From: Cyanobacteria bacterium UBA2566
Lineage (GTDB): Bacteria > Cyanobacteriota > Cyanobacteriia > Cyanobacteriales > Desertifilaceae
Assembly (NCBI GenBank): GCA_002340255.1
Contig: DDLS01000031.1
Span: forward strand, 1-47,990
Reading direction: 5' to 3'
Length of the DNA: 47,990 nucleotides
The position numbers and the translations under genes are program-made. The notes beneath the pieces are model-generated. The model was not told where the DNA came from and made no database searches. It saw only the letters and a program-made list of their open reading frames with translations. Below are positions 7,906-16,391 of this stretch, piece after piece. The stretch's first letter is position 1. Each line of letters starts with the position of its first letter.

Positions 7906-10284
7906 TTATAACTTTTGCAAAGGAACAACTTTTGGATTCAGAATTTTGCGCCCTAAACCTGTAAATTGAACCGCTACAGATTGCTGTTCTCCCTTGCCAA
8001 AAACATGGGTAACTTGTCCGACTCCAAAACTGCGGTGAAGGACGCGATCGCCAACTTGCCAACCCTTGTTTTTTCCTTTAGGGATTTTAGCCTTCGTTCC
8101 CACCTTAGCTTCGGATTTCTTAACCGGCTTTTTCACTGTTTTTTGAGGGGCGGGACTTGGGGAAGTCACTCTTGCTTGATATTGGGTAGTCCCCTTTAAT
8201 AACTCGCGGGGTAATTCAGCTAAAAATTGAGATGCAGTTGCCGGTTCCCGGTTTCCCCATAACCGTCTTTCTTGGGCATGGGTTAAAAACAATTGTTCCT
8301 GAGCGCGGGTAATTCCTACATAACATAAGCGCCGCTCTTCTTCCAAGGCTGCGGGGTCATCCATACTGCGGAAATTAGGAAATAAACCCTCTTCTAATCC
8401 CACTAAAAATACGATTGGAAATTCTAAACCTTTCGCTGCATGAAGGGTCATCAAGGTAACAGCATTTTCCCCTTCTTCCAGGTTATCTAACTCCGATTGT
8501 AAGGGGGCATAATTGAGATAACTGGATAAATGGGTATCGCCAGTTTCTTCCTCATATTGGATAATGGCACTAAATAACTCTTGCAAGTTTTGTAAGCGGT
8601 TTTCGGATTCGTCAGTTCCTTGATATTTTAAATCTTTGAGATATTCAGAGTCGGTTAAAATTCCTTGGGCAATGGTAGAGGCTTTTTCAGTTTCGAGACG
8701 TTCTTGCCAACGAGTAATCAGCTTATAAAAGCCCATCACTGCTTTAGTTGAGCGTCCGGCTAAGGTACGCACGGAAGTTTCATCACTGATGATTTCCCAT
8801 AGGGGAATCCCCAGTTCTGAGGATGCACCTAGCAGCCGATCTAAGGTGGATTTGCCAATGCCACGACGAGGAACATTAATGATGCGTAATAAACTGACAG
8901 TATCAGCCGGATTAATCAATAACCTGAGATAACAAATGGCATCTTTGATTTCCTTGCGATCGTAAAACTTTAATCCCCCAACCATCCGATATTTAATATT
9001 TTGTCTTACCAATACTTCCTCAAAGGCACGAGACTGGGCATTGGTACGATACAAAATGGAAAAGCTGCCCCAATTGATATCCGGATACTTTTGTTCCAGT
9101 TGACGCATCTGACGGATCGCAAATTCCGCCTCGTCGATTTCATTATCGGCTTGGTAACAAGTAATTGGCACTCCAGAATCACGAGTGGGGCGTAATACCT
9201 TATCAATTCGCTCTTTATTATTTTGAATCAACTCATTCGCTGCTTGTAGAATATTTTCTCGCGAGCGATAGTTTTCTTCTAATTTAATCATGGTCTCGCT
9301 TTTCTGGTCTGATAAACCATCGCCAAAATCTTGTTGAAAATCCATCAAAATGGTAAAGTCAGCCATGCGGAAGCTATAAATCGATTGATCGGCATCTCCA
9401 ACGACAAAAATGGAGCGACTTTGCCAATCTTTGTAGTCACGGCTTTGGACTCCTCCCGTGGCTAACAAACGAATTAAATCATATTGGGTGCGGTTTGTAT
9501 CTTGATATTCATCGACTAAGATATGATGAAAGCGGTTATGCCAATAGGCTAATACTTGCTCATTTTTTCGTAGCAAGTTCACCGGGACTAAAATTAAGTC
9601 ATCAAAATCGAGGGCATTATTTTCAGCTAACCGCTTTTGATAGAGTTCATAAACTTCGGAAATTACCCGTCCCCGATAATTCGGTTGTTCTCGCTGAAAA
9701 TCTTGGGGCGATAATCCCTGATTTTTGGCATTGCTAATGGCGTAACGAACGGATTTATGATTAAACTTTTTGTCATCTAGATTTAAGTCTTTGGTAACAA
9801 TTTCTTTCACCAGTCCTTGCACATCCGATTCATCAAAGATAGAGAACTGTTTATCCCACCTTCTACCTGCTTCATCCTGATATTTATTGATGTCGTAGCG
9901 TAAAATTCGAGCGCAGGAAGCGTGAAATGTCCCCACCCATAGGGGCTTAATATAATCTTGATAGATGCGCGATCGCAACCGCATCTGTTCGGCACCCCCC
10001 AAATCATCCCAATCTCGACCCGTAGAACTCGGAGCTAACTGCTGGGCAAACAAGCTCTCAATGCGCTCCTTCATTTCCCGCGCCGCCTTATTCGTAAACG
10101 TGACCGCCAGAATCTGTTCTGGATTCACCCGATGCTGTAGAATCAGATTAGCAATCCGATAGGTAAGGGCACGAGTCTTTCCGGAACCTGCACCTGCAAC
10201 CACCAACATCGGGCCGCACAGATGCTCCACCGCCTTTCGTTGCGAAGGGTTGAGAACACTGAGAAAATCTGAAGTTTGGGTCAT
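7906..10284 (-). CDS. pcrA: ATP-dependent DNA helicase PcrA/UvrD
   Basis: About 792 aa from the ATG at 10284 (MTQTSDFLSVLNPSQRKAVE); the frame extends to 10296 (MFQLM), which is less likely. All SF1A motifs are present: Q motif LNPSQRKAV, Walker A VAGAGSGKTRAL, motif Ia AVTFTNKAA, DExx as LVDEYQDTN, motif III VVGDADQSIYSFRMAD, motif IV LEENYRS, motif V TLMTLHAAKGLEFP and motif VI RLCYVGITRAQEQL. The C-terminal ~60 residues after a lysine-rich linker form the Tudor-like domain (GWQVGDRVLHRSFGVGQV), which in PcrA binds RNA polymerase or partner proteins. The enzyme unwinds DNA 3'-5' in nucleotide excision and mismatch repair and clears recombinases or stalled polymerases. A ~20-residue extra loop (SSTGRDWDDLGGAEQ) in domain 1B is typical of cyanobacterial versions as far as I recall. 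Length fits the family. Confidence 0.95.
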   Translation of the reverse strand: MTQTSDFLSVLNPSQRKAVEHLCGPMLVVAGAGSGKTRALTYRIANLILQHRVNPEQILAVTFTNKAAREMKERIESLFAQQLAPSSTGRDWDDLGGAEQMRLRSRIYQDYIKPLWVGTFHASCARILRYDINKYQDEAGRRWDKQFSIFDESDVQGLVKEIVTKDLNLDDKKFNHKSVRYAISNAKNQGLSPQDFQREQPNYRGRVISEVYELYQKRLAENNALDFDDLILVPVNLLRKNEQVLAYWHNRFHHILVDEYQDTNRTQYDLIRLLATGGVQSRDYKDWQSRSIFVVGDADQSIYSFRMADFTILMDFQQDFGDGLSDQKSETMIKLEENYRSRENILQAANELIQNNKERIDKVLRPTRDSGVPITCYQADNEIDEAEFAIRQMRQLEQKYPDINWGSFSILYRTNAQSRAFEEVLVRQNIKYRMVGGLKFYDRKEIKDAICYLRLLINPADTVSLLRIINVPRRGIGKSTLDRLLGASSELGIPLWEIISDETSVRTLAGRSTKAVMGFYKLITRWQERLETEKASTIAQGILTDSEYLKDLKYQGTDESENRLQNLQELFSAIIQYEEETGDTHLSSYLNYAPLQSELDNLEEGENAVTLMTLHAAKGLEFPIVFLVGLEEGLFPNFRSMDDPAALEEERRLCYVGITRAQEQLFLTHAQERRLWGNREPATASQFLAELPRELLKGTTQYQARVTSPSPAPQKTVKKPVKKSEAKVGTKAKIPKGKNKGWQVGDRVLHRSFGVGQVTHVFGKGEQQSVAVQFTGLGRKILNPKVVPLQKL

Positions 10285-10296
10285 GAGTTGGAACAA

Positions 10297-10586
10297 GGCT
10301 GAATCTACGGCAAATCAAAGAGGACATTATAACATTACTTGTGTGGCTCAGGGAAATCAGAACTAAATTAGAGTGTGAATTATTTGCAATAAGTCAGGTG
10401 AGTTTTGATGTGTTCTCTTGAAGTAGTGTGCAGTTCGCGATCGCCTGTTTCTTAGCTATATCTTGGCAAAATCTATACCTTGTGCTATCATCAATTGCGG
10501 TATTCAGAGATGAAGGGAGATCTAGACCGTCTCAGATTATCCAGATTGTTCTCTACCGCTTCAAATTCACTCTTTAAACACTCCTA
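10297..10586. other. Intergenic region between divergent pcrA and ATP-grasp genes
   Basis: This 290-bp spacer must hold two divergent promoters. One HIP1 site (GCGATCGC) lies near 10437. I see no convincing -35/-10 pair, hairpin or RNA gene. Confidence 0.4.
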
Positions 10587-11417
10587 ATGTTTACCAATAT
10601 TCGTCTTTTATTGGAAGCTTGTAACTCCTTAAACCTGGATTATGAGATCGTTCATCCTAACGAAAATGTAATCCAAGTTAATCTCGATAAGCCCTATTTG
10701 TTTGTTAATGGATTTACTCCGATTTTAACTGGGGCTATCCTAAAAGTGGTAAAAGATAAAGACTATACTTATCATTTGCTCAAAGATCGGGTATTAATGC
10801 CGAAAACTGTTGCCTATGTCGATCCCTATGTTTCTACTTACGAAAACTATGCTATCCATAAGAGTATTCCAGAAATAGTTGCGGCAATTGAAGAGACGTT
10901 TAGCTTACCGGTAATTGTCAAGAAAAATACTGGATCGGGGGGAGAAAATATATTTCTCTGTGATAAAACAGCTCAGATTGAAGAGTCCTTACAGACTATT
11001 TTTAATCTGCATGACAAAGATTATGACTATATGGCCTTAGCCCAAGAGGTGATTGAAATTGAGAGGGAATATCGGGCTATTTTTCTGAATAAATCTTTGG
11101 TTTTGCTCTACGAAAAAAACATCCAAAATGCAACCTTTACAGGGAATTTGAGTCCTCTCCATTGGGATGGCGCGCAAGCCATTCACGTGACGGATGAAGA
11201 TACGATAAGCAAACTAGAAGAGTTTATTCAACCTATCTTTGAGCGATTACCGATTGACTATGGAGGATTTGATATTGCGGTGGACAAGTCTGGAAAGTTA
11301 TGGTTAATAGAAATTAACTCTAATCCGAATTATAAGATTTTCATTCGCGATAATCCAGAAAGGCTTGCCGTAGAAGTTTTTGAGAAGCTTTTGCAGTCTC
11401 TGATGAAGTCGGATTAA
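10587..11417 (+). CDS. ATP-grasp family ligase (RimK/GshB-like fold), substrate unknown
   Basis: A 276-aa protein. Residues about 100-265 carry ATP-grasp features: LPVIVKKNTGSGGENIFL (ATP-binding lysine and glycine loop), ALAQEVIEIEREYRAIFLN (adenine-contacting strand and REYR), and the Mg-binding set IDYGGFDIAVD plus LWLIEINSNPNY (D, E and N). The N-terminal region includes KDRVLMPKTVAYVDP, the pre-ATP-grasp connection typical of carboxylate-amine ligases. Such enzymes activate a carboxylate as acyl-phosphate and join it to an amine or thiol. The substrate cannot be read from the sequence, and no precursor-peptide gene is visible next to it. Its stop is 9 bp from the start of the thioesterase gene, so the two are probably co-transcribed. 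The gene is not long enough for cyanophycin or glutathione synthetase. Confidence 0.8.
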   Translation: MFTNIRLLLEACNSLNLDYEIVHPNENVIQVNLDKPYLFVNGFTPILTGAILKVVKDKDYTYHLLKDRVLMPKTVAYVDPYVSTYENYAIHKSIPEIVAAIEETFSLPVIVKKNTGSGGENIFLCDKTAQIEESLQTIFNLHDKDYDYMALAQEVIEIEREYRAIFLNKSLVLLYEKNIQNATFTGNLSPLHWDGAQAIHVTDEDTISKLEEFIQPIFERLPIDYGGFDIAVDKSGKLWLIEINSNPNYKIFIRDNPERLAVEVFEKLLQSLMKSD

Positions 11418-11426
11418 AGGAAAAAA

Positions 11427-11834
11427 ATGATGCCATTTTACTATACTCGAACCGTTCGCTTTGCAGAAACAGATGCTGCGGGTGTGGTCTATTTTGCCAA
11501 TCTGTTTCAGTTTTGTCATGAAGCCTATGAAGCCTCTTTAGCTACGGCGGGAATTGACTTAAAGGAGTTCTTTTGTCAGCCGAAAATAGCTTTTCCCATT
11601 ATTCATAGCGAAGCCGATTTTTATCGACCTCTAACTTGTGGAGATTGTTTAGATATTGAACTGACTCCGGTGTTTTGTCCACCAGATGAATATGAAATTA
11701 ATTACAAGATAAGATTGGCCGATCGCGCTGTCGCCAAAGCCACCACTCGCCATGTCTGTATCGATGCTCACCAGCGCACTAGGCAACCTCTACCAAAAGT
11801 TTTGCTGAACTGGCTTCATAAATGGTCTAATTAA
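11427..11834 (+). CDS. 1,4-dihydroxy-2-naphthoyl-CoA thioesterase-like hotdog-fold protein
   Basis: A 135-aa single-domain 4-hydroxybenzoyl-CoA thioesterase-type hotdog protein. The N-terminus FYYTRTVRFAETDAAGVVYF contains the catalytic aspartate in ETDAAGVVYFAN, the signature of this family. The sequence resembles the cyanobacterial Slr0204 type, which hydrolyses DHNA-CoA in phylloquinone (vitamin K1) synthesis for photosystem I. A purine-rich AAAGGA about 8 nt upstream serves as ribosome binding site; two tandem ATGs (MM) leave the start ambiguous by one codon. It directly follows the ATP-grasp gene with a 9-bp gap. DHNA-CoA as substrate is inferred from family resemblance; other acyl-CoA substrates remain possible. 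Confidence 0.85.
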   Translation: MMPFYYTRTVRFAETDAAGVVYFANLFQFCHEAYEASLATAGIDLKEFFCQPKIAFPIIHSEADFYRPLTCGDCLDIELTPVFCPPDEYEINYKIRLADRAVAKATTRHVCIDAHQRTRQPLPKVLLNWLHKWSN

Positions 11835-11965
11835 TCACTGAAAAGATGATTGTAGTGGGTAGGGTAGGGTAGGGAGGAGAATTAAGCCATGTTTTTCAAC
11901 TTCTATAGCAGAGAAAGAGTCGGTTAGGACTCCGGCTCAATACTGAAACCTAGCTACCATAACCT

Positions 11966-12002
11966 ATTCCCCATTCCCTATTCCCTAGCGCGCAGCGCTA
12001 TA
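11966..12002 (-). repeat. Composite repeat: TATAGCGC palindrome plus GGGAATR heptads (copy 1)
   Basis: Read on the minus strand it is TATAGCGCTGCGCGCTA followed directly by GGGAATA, GGGAATG and GG. It lies in the spacer just 3' of opcA. The same order (palindrome then heptads) recurs at 45398-45484 and, with GGTAATG-type heptads, at 40095-40130. Confidence 0.7.
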
Positions 12003-12004
12003 CC

Positions 12005-13339
12005 TTATCGCAACTTCAGAATCTGGGCAGTTACGGCCAAACTTTCCTCGTATAAAACATCTCGTCCCCAGCGTTGTAGCTGTTGACTCATCATTTCTTC
12101 CGCCTTTTGATCGGAAACCGCAGTCACCTGTTCAGTGCGACTATTACTGGCACTTCCTCCCGCTTCCATCCGCATACATCCGATGGTTTCCGAACATAAA
12201 ATCGTGCAACAATTAGCCTCGGGATTGCTCGAATTCAGTAAAACCCCGACTAAGTCCCCTGGAATTTCGCCCCAGTCAGCAGTCGGAATACCAGCTAATT
12301 CAGCCTGAATTGTTTTATTTTCAGGGCCAGAAAATTCAATCCGTTTAATATCATAATCTCCTCCTTCATCGTGATAACCAACCGGTTGCCAACCGAGACG
12401 ACTGGCTAGCCATCCCAAAAACATAAAGGCTTGAGAATCATTGCCTTTTTCATAGTCAATCGTGACCCGATCGATATCGCCTAGGGAATCTCGACGTTCT
12501 GGGGGATCGAAGGTGGCGGCAGTTAATTCTTGCCAAGGATACAAGCGATGCCAATTAAGATCGGCAATATAGGTTTCTGACTCAATGAGATCGTGAATTT
12601 TCAGAAGTTCGGAATCCGGGTCACTAAAATAGCAGGAATCGACGACAATACAATTGGCTTGTTGAGCTAAATGTTGAAACAACAATTGTTCGCGATTGGG
12701 GGTTGCTTTCCACCAAACAAATTTGGGTAAATCGGGGATTAATAGGGAAGAAATCAGGTCTTTGACTCGCTCTAGGGCTTCCTTTGTCCCTCGCAGAGTA
12801 ATGTATTCACAACAGATGAGGGTGCTGTTGCTACTGCTTTTTTGAATGGGACAATAGGCAGAAACTTGGGCACTTACCCCTCGATCTTCGCCTAAAACAG
12901 GACAAAGGGTAATCACTCTACAGGGATTTTGGGAAGCGATCGCCTCACTGACACTCGATCCCCTCAAATCCACATTACTAATATCAGCAACCTGGGAGGG
13001 CGAGATCTTCTCATAATTCTCCCGCAAACCGTGCAGCGTCTGGCCATCAATGCGTCCCGTAATCCTCAGACCATAACTCATCTGAGCCTCACGAACCGCC
13101 TCCTTCATCATCGGACCATTAATACCATCAATGCAGCCACTATAGAAGCCCAAACCAGCCAACAACTGTTGAAATTCTTCCGGCTCATAGATCGCCATAC
13201 TAAACGTCGCCGCTCGCGTGGCCACTGGGCTAGCCTTGCCTGTATTTTGGCTCAACCAAATCTTATTCAGTTCCGCCTCAATCTCACCCAGAGAAATATC
13301 CTTCGGCTTTTGTAAAGTAACAATTGGAGTAGTAGTCAT
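12005..13339 (-). CDS. opcA: Glucose-6-phosphate dehydrogenase assembly/activator protein OpcA
   Basis: A 444-aa OpcA-family protein. Residues about 55-105 form a peptidoglycan-binding-like helical repeat (EFQQLLAGLGFYSGCIDGINGP, then GLRITGRIDGQTLHGL), characteristic of cyanobacterial OpcA. The C-terminal two thirds is the OpcA domain, with LPKFVWWKATP and FMFLGWLASRLGWQP. OpcA oligomerises and activates Zwf and is a redox (thioredoxin) target in cyanobacteria; many cysteines are present (GFYSGCIDG, CRVITLCPV, CCTILC), though which are redox-active is not shown by sequence. It usually follows zwf directly in the fbp-zwf-opcA operon. Here an FkbM methyltransferase gene separates them, so opcA may need its own promoter; it starts 41 bp after the methyltransferase stop. 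No clear Shine-Dalgarno is seen. Confidence 0.92.
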   Translation of the reverse strand: MTTTPIVTLQKPKDISLGEIEAELNKIWLSQNTGKASPVATRAATFSMAIYEPEEFQQLLAGLGFYSGCIDGINGPMMKEAVREAQMSYGLRITGRIDGQTLHGLRENYEKISPSQVADISNVDLRGSSVSEAIASQNPCRVITLCPVLGEDRGVSAQVSAYCPIQKSSSNSTLICCEYITLRGTKEALERVKDLISSLLIPDLPKFVWWKATPNREQLLFQHLAQQANCIVVDSCYFSDPDSELLKIHDLIESETYIADLNWHRLYPWQELTAATFDPPERRDSLGDIDRVTIDYEKGNDSQAFMFLGWLASRLGWQPVGYHDEGGDYDIKRIEFSGPENKTIQAELAGIPTADWGEIPGDLVGVLLNSSNPEANCCTILCSETIGCMRMEAGGSASNSRTEQVTAVSDQKAEEMMSQQLQRWGRDVLYEESLAVTAQILKLR

Positions 13340-13380
13340 GACAGGTAATGAGTAATAAGAATTAATAAACGATTTTCCCC

Positions 13381-14397
13381 TTAAAGCAGGTCGTTCCCCG
13401 ATGCTTTCGCCAACAAAAGGCTTTGTTCTCTTGAAACAGCAATAAAGTTAGTTGATAAATCTTGCGAAAACTTATCAGATGTCAAGGGTTCTCCTGGCTC
13501 TACTGGATTCCAAGGTGATTTGTAAATCAGATAATTTTGATATGAGAAAAAATCAGAGAGTTTCGATCTTGAATTAGACGTATGTATACATTCAAAGATA
13601 ATCATTGGCTTAACTTCTTGCAGTGTTTTTGTTGATCCTTTCAATACAGAAAGTTCATATCCTTCAGTATCAATTTTAATTAAAACTTTGTTTCCTATGA
13701 TTCGTGAAAGGTAGTCATCAAGCCTTTTTTGAATAACTTTCTCAACAATGATGTCTTTAGAGTCAGGAGACTCATTAACTAAACCCTGTATAATATCAAT
13801 ATTGATAGAACCATTCCAAGTATCTTTTTTGGGATATGCTAGATCTACATAACCATTCTCTTCTCCCAGAGCAACCTTTTCTAAAGTTGGCGTGACATCA
13901 TTATACTTACATAAATTTTTGTAATAAAAATAACATAAATGATTGGGTTCAAATGTAATAGTTTTTATACCCTTAATTAAGAACAACAAAGAATGGGTTC
14001 CATAGTTAGCTCCAATATCAACAAACAAGTCTGGTTTACTAAGCTCAGAAGTCAAGATTGCCTCATAGGTTTGTTTGACATCTATATCGTGACCCACTAT
14101 GGAAATAGCTTGATCCCAATCTAGCCAGAGCGAATCAGAAGTTAAGGGCATGAATATTGTTTGTTCACCAAAATTGACTTTCCATATTCCTTCATTCACC
14201 CTAAAATGAGTATCTCGGTAAATCTTGGAAAACCATTGATAAAAACAAGATGTTTGCTGTGTATTTAATTGAAGATAGAACCCGTTTAATATTGTTCTTG
14301 TAAAATTCCAAATAACTAGAGGTTTCACTAAGATCTTTAAAAAAGCAATCAACTTATATTGCAGACGGAAAACGTTTTTTTTGAATAGATTTGTCAT
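13381..14397 (-). CDS. FkbM-family SAM-dependent methyltransferase
   Basis: A 338-aa protein whose second half is a Rossmann methyltransferase of the FkbM family. SAM-binding motif I is DLFVDIGANYGTHSLLFL, followed by TITFEPNHLCYFYYKNL (post-I acidic residue), VALGEENGYVDLAYP and the late motif VLIKIDTEGYELSVLKG, the FkbM hallmark. FkbM proteins O-methylate sugars or natural products and often sit in glycan or secondary-metabolite loci, so the substrate is unknown here. The first ~120 residues are hydrophobic and aromatic (KYKLIAFLKILVKPLVIWNF) without a known domain. The gene is clearly AT-richer than zwf and opcA, lacks HIP1 sites and breaks the usual fbp-zwf-opcA order, so it was probably acquired by insertion. 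It has an unusually long upstream spacer (14398-14802). Confidence 0.88.
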   Translation of the reverse strand: MTNLFKKNVFRLQYKLIAFLKILVKPLVIWNFTRTILNGFYLQLNTQQTSCFYQWFSKIYRDTHFRVNEGIWKVNFGEQTIFMPLTSDSLWLDWDQAISIVGHDIDVKQTYEAILTSELSKPDLFVDIGANYGTHSLLFLIKGIKTITFEPNHLCYFYYKNLCKYNDVTPTLEKVALGEENGYVDLAYPKKDTWNGSINIDIIQGLVNESPDSKDIIVEKVIQKRLDDYLSRIIGNKVLIKIDTEGYELSVLKGSTKTLQEVKPMIIFECIHTSNSRSKLSDFFSYQNYLIYKSPWNPVEPGEPLTSDKFSQDLSTNFIAVSREQSLLLAKASGNDLL

Positions 14398-14802
14398 CTT
14401 TTTTCCTAGTATCTTTTTGTAAGATAGCGCTGTACAACGGCATAGTTACTTGTTTTTTCGATAATCCCCTTATCTAGACTAAGCTCCAGCGACCAGAGAG
14501 GTAAACATACCTTTGACAAGCGCTATAAAATTAAACCTAGCATAATTATATTACAAATTTCTATGCAAGTGAGAACGCTCAGGAGGTGACAACAGGCTAG
14601 AATCTAAAGCTAGGTTTAGCTTGGAACATTTAAGAGGGCTAAAAAACTCAGCTACTTTTTGGGCAAGTAAACCTCTAACCTGATGTTAGGGTTATGAGAT
14701 CGCGGAGGGCAATGGAGTTTTATCGCCCTCTTTCAGTTGATGTTTTCAGAAAAATATCGTCTATAAAGGTCGCTGTAGCGACCTTCCACCTCCACTACTT
14801 AA
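14398..14802. other. 405-bp spacer between zwf and the FkbM gene
   Basis: AT-rich sequence with a 10-bp inverted repeat, TAAACCTAGC (14532-14541) and GCTAGGTTTA (14609-14618), about 67 bp apart. It also has a hairpin GAGGGC...GCCCTC near 14705-14730 and the hairpin near 14767-14786 listed separately. It looks like a junction between the ancestral operon and the inserted gene. No transposase remnant or coding sequence was recognised. Confidence 0.45.
14767..14786 (-). terminator. Hairpin 3' of zwf
   Basis: AAGGTCGC and GCGACCTT form an 8-bp stem around TGTA, 17 nt beyond the zwf stop. On the minus strand it is followed by TTATAG, a weak T tract. It is a plausible terminator that would separate zwf from the downstream FkbM-opcA pair. 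Confidence 0.5.
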
Positions 14803-16332
14803 TTAAAGTCTGCGCCAGCGGCGACCATCTCGATTCAGTAACCACTCTGCCTCAACCGGTTCCCAGGTTCCCGCCTCATAGAGAGGAATCACTTCCGGAG
14901 GAGCGGGAGCATCCCAAACATCCAACACTGGGGTTAATACTTGCCAAGAGGCTTCCACCTCATCCCCACGGGTAAACAGAGTTTGGTCCCCTAACATACA
15001 ATCAATCAACAACCGGCTATAGGCATCCGTATTCGCTTGACCGAAGGCGCGATCGTAGCGAAAATCCATATCAACCGATCGCGTCCGCAAAGAACTCCCC
15101 GGCGTTTTCACCTCAAACCGCATCGAAATCCCCTCATTCGGCTGAATTCGCATCGCCAGCACATTCGGGTTCGCCTGTTTCGCCGCTGACTGGAACATCA
15201 AATACGGCACTTCCTTAAACTGAATCGCAATCTCCGACACCTTTTTCGGCATCCGTTTCCCCGTCCGCAAATAAAACGGAACCCCCTTCCAGCGCCAATT
15301 ATCAATATTCAACTTCAGCGCCGCATACGTCGGCGTAACCGACTCCGGACTCGCACCCTCCTCATCCCGGTATCCCGGAACTTGCTTACCCTTACTCCAA
15401 CCCGACGTATATTGACCCCGAACCGCACATCGATCCAAATTGCTCAAATCCGCCAAATGGGTCGCCTGCACCACCTTTACCTTCTCATTACGAATACTAT
15501 CCGCATCCAAAGAATTCGGCGGTTCCATCGCCGTCAACGAAAACAACTGCATCAAATGGTTCTGCACCATATCCCGGAGCGCCCCAGACGTTTCATAATA
15601 ACCCGCCCGTCCTTCCAAACCCACCATTTCCGCCACTGTAATTTGCACATGGTCGATAAACTGGCGATTCCACAGGGGTTCAAAAATAGCATTAGCAAAC
15701 CGAAACACCAACAGATTTTGCACCGTTTCCTTACCCAAATAATGGTCAATGCGGTACACCTGCTTTTCATCACAGACTTGAGTCACCACCCGATTCAGAG
15801 TCCGAGCGCTACCCAAATCTCGGCCAAACGGTTTTTCAATCACCAACCGTTGCTTAGTGGGATCGTCTAACATCCCCGCATTGCCCAATTGTTGAGTTGC
15901 TTCTCCAAAGAACCGAGGGGCAACAGACAGATAAAAGACCCGGTTACCACGAGTTCCTCGTTTCGTATCTAATTCCGCTAGAAAGCTTTTGAGTTTTTGA
16001 TAACTTTCCGGATTGTCAATATCACCAGGGCAGTAAAATAGACCTTCAGCAAACTCTTTCCACAATTGCTCAGACTGAAGTCCCCCCCCAAATTCTTCCA
16101 CGCCTTCGCGCATATGTTCTCGAAAAAAGTCATGGCTCCATTGACGACGAGCAACCCCCACAATGGTTAATTCTGGGGGCAGTCGTCTCTCCAATTTCAT
16201 TTGGTAGAGCGCCGGGACTAATTTGCGTTGGGTGAGGTCTCCAGATGCACCAAAAATAATTAAAATCTGGGGTTCAGGAATGCGGTCTTGTTGCAGTCCA
16301 ACGCGCAGAGGATTTTCTGTGAGTGTAACCAT
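14803..16332 (-). CDS. zwf: Glucose-6-phosphate 1-dehydrogenase
   Basis: A 509-aa enzyme of normal family length. It oxidises glucose-6-phosphate with NADP+ to 6-phosphogluconolactone, the first step of the oxidative pentose phosphate pathway, in the cytosol. Motifs are the nucleotide-binding loop IIFGASGDLTQRKL (about residues 26-39), RLVIEKPFGRDLGSA, and the active-site signature YRIDHYLGKE with the catalytic histidine and lysine. It starts 59 bp after the fbp stop on the same strand, as in the cyanobacterial fbp-zwf-opcA operon. The usual third gene, opcA, lies 1.5 kb further on, after a foreign methyltransferase gene. In cyanobacteria the enzyme needs OpcA for full activity and is redox-controlled. 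Confidence 0.97.
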   Translation of the reverse strand: MVTLTENPLRVGLQQDRIPEPQILIIFGASGDLTQRKLVPALYQMKLERRLPPELTIVGVARRQWSHDFFREHMREGVEEFGGGLQSEQLWKEFAEGLFYCPGDIDNPESYQKLKSFLAELDTKRGTRGNRVFYLSVAPRFFGEATQQLGNAGMLDDPTKQRLVIEKPFGRDLGSARTLNRVVTQVCDEKQVYRIDHYLGKETVQNLLVFRFANAIFEPLWNRQFIDHVQITVAEMVGLEGRAGYYETSGALRDMVQNHLMQLFSLTAMEPPNSLDADSIRNEKVKVVQATHLADLSNLDRCAVRGQYTSGWSKGKQVPGYRDEEGASPESVTPTYAALKLNIDNWRWKGVPFYLRTGKRMPKKVSEIAIQFKEVPYLMFQSAAKQANPNVLAMRIQPNEGISMRFEVKTPGSSLRTRSVDMDFRYDRAFGQANTDAYSRLLIDCMLGDQTLFTRGDEVEASWQVLTPVLDVWDAPAPPEVIPLYEAGTWEPVEAEWLLNRDGRRWRRL

Positions 16333-16391
16333 AGAGAATTAACTAGCAATAGTTGAGTGTAAGTCTAGATTTACAAAAAGTTGGTGTAGGA

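Noticed and set aside
14694..14975. 93-aa plus-strand ORF at the zwf 3' end
   Set aside because: Most of it lies antisense to zwf, and it has no domain or ribosome binding site.
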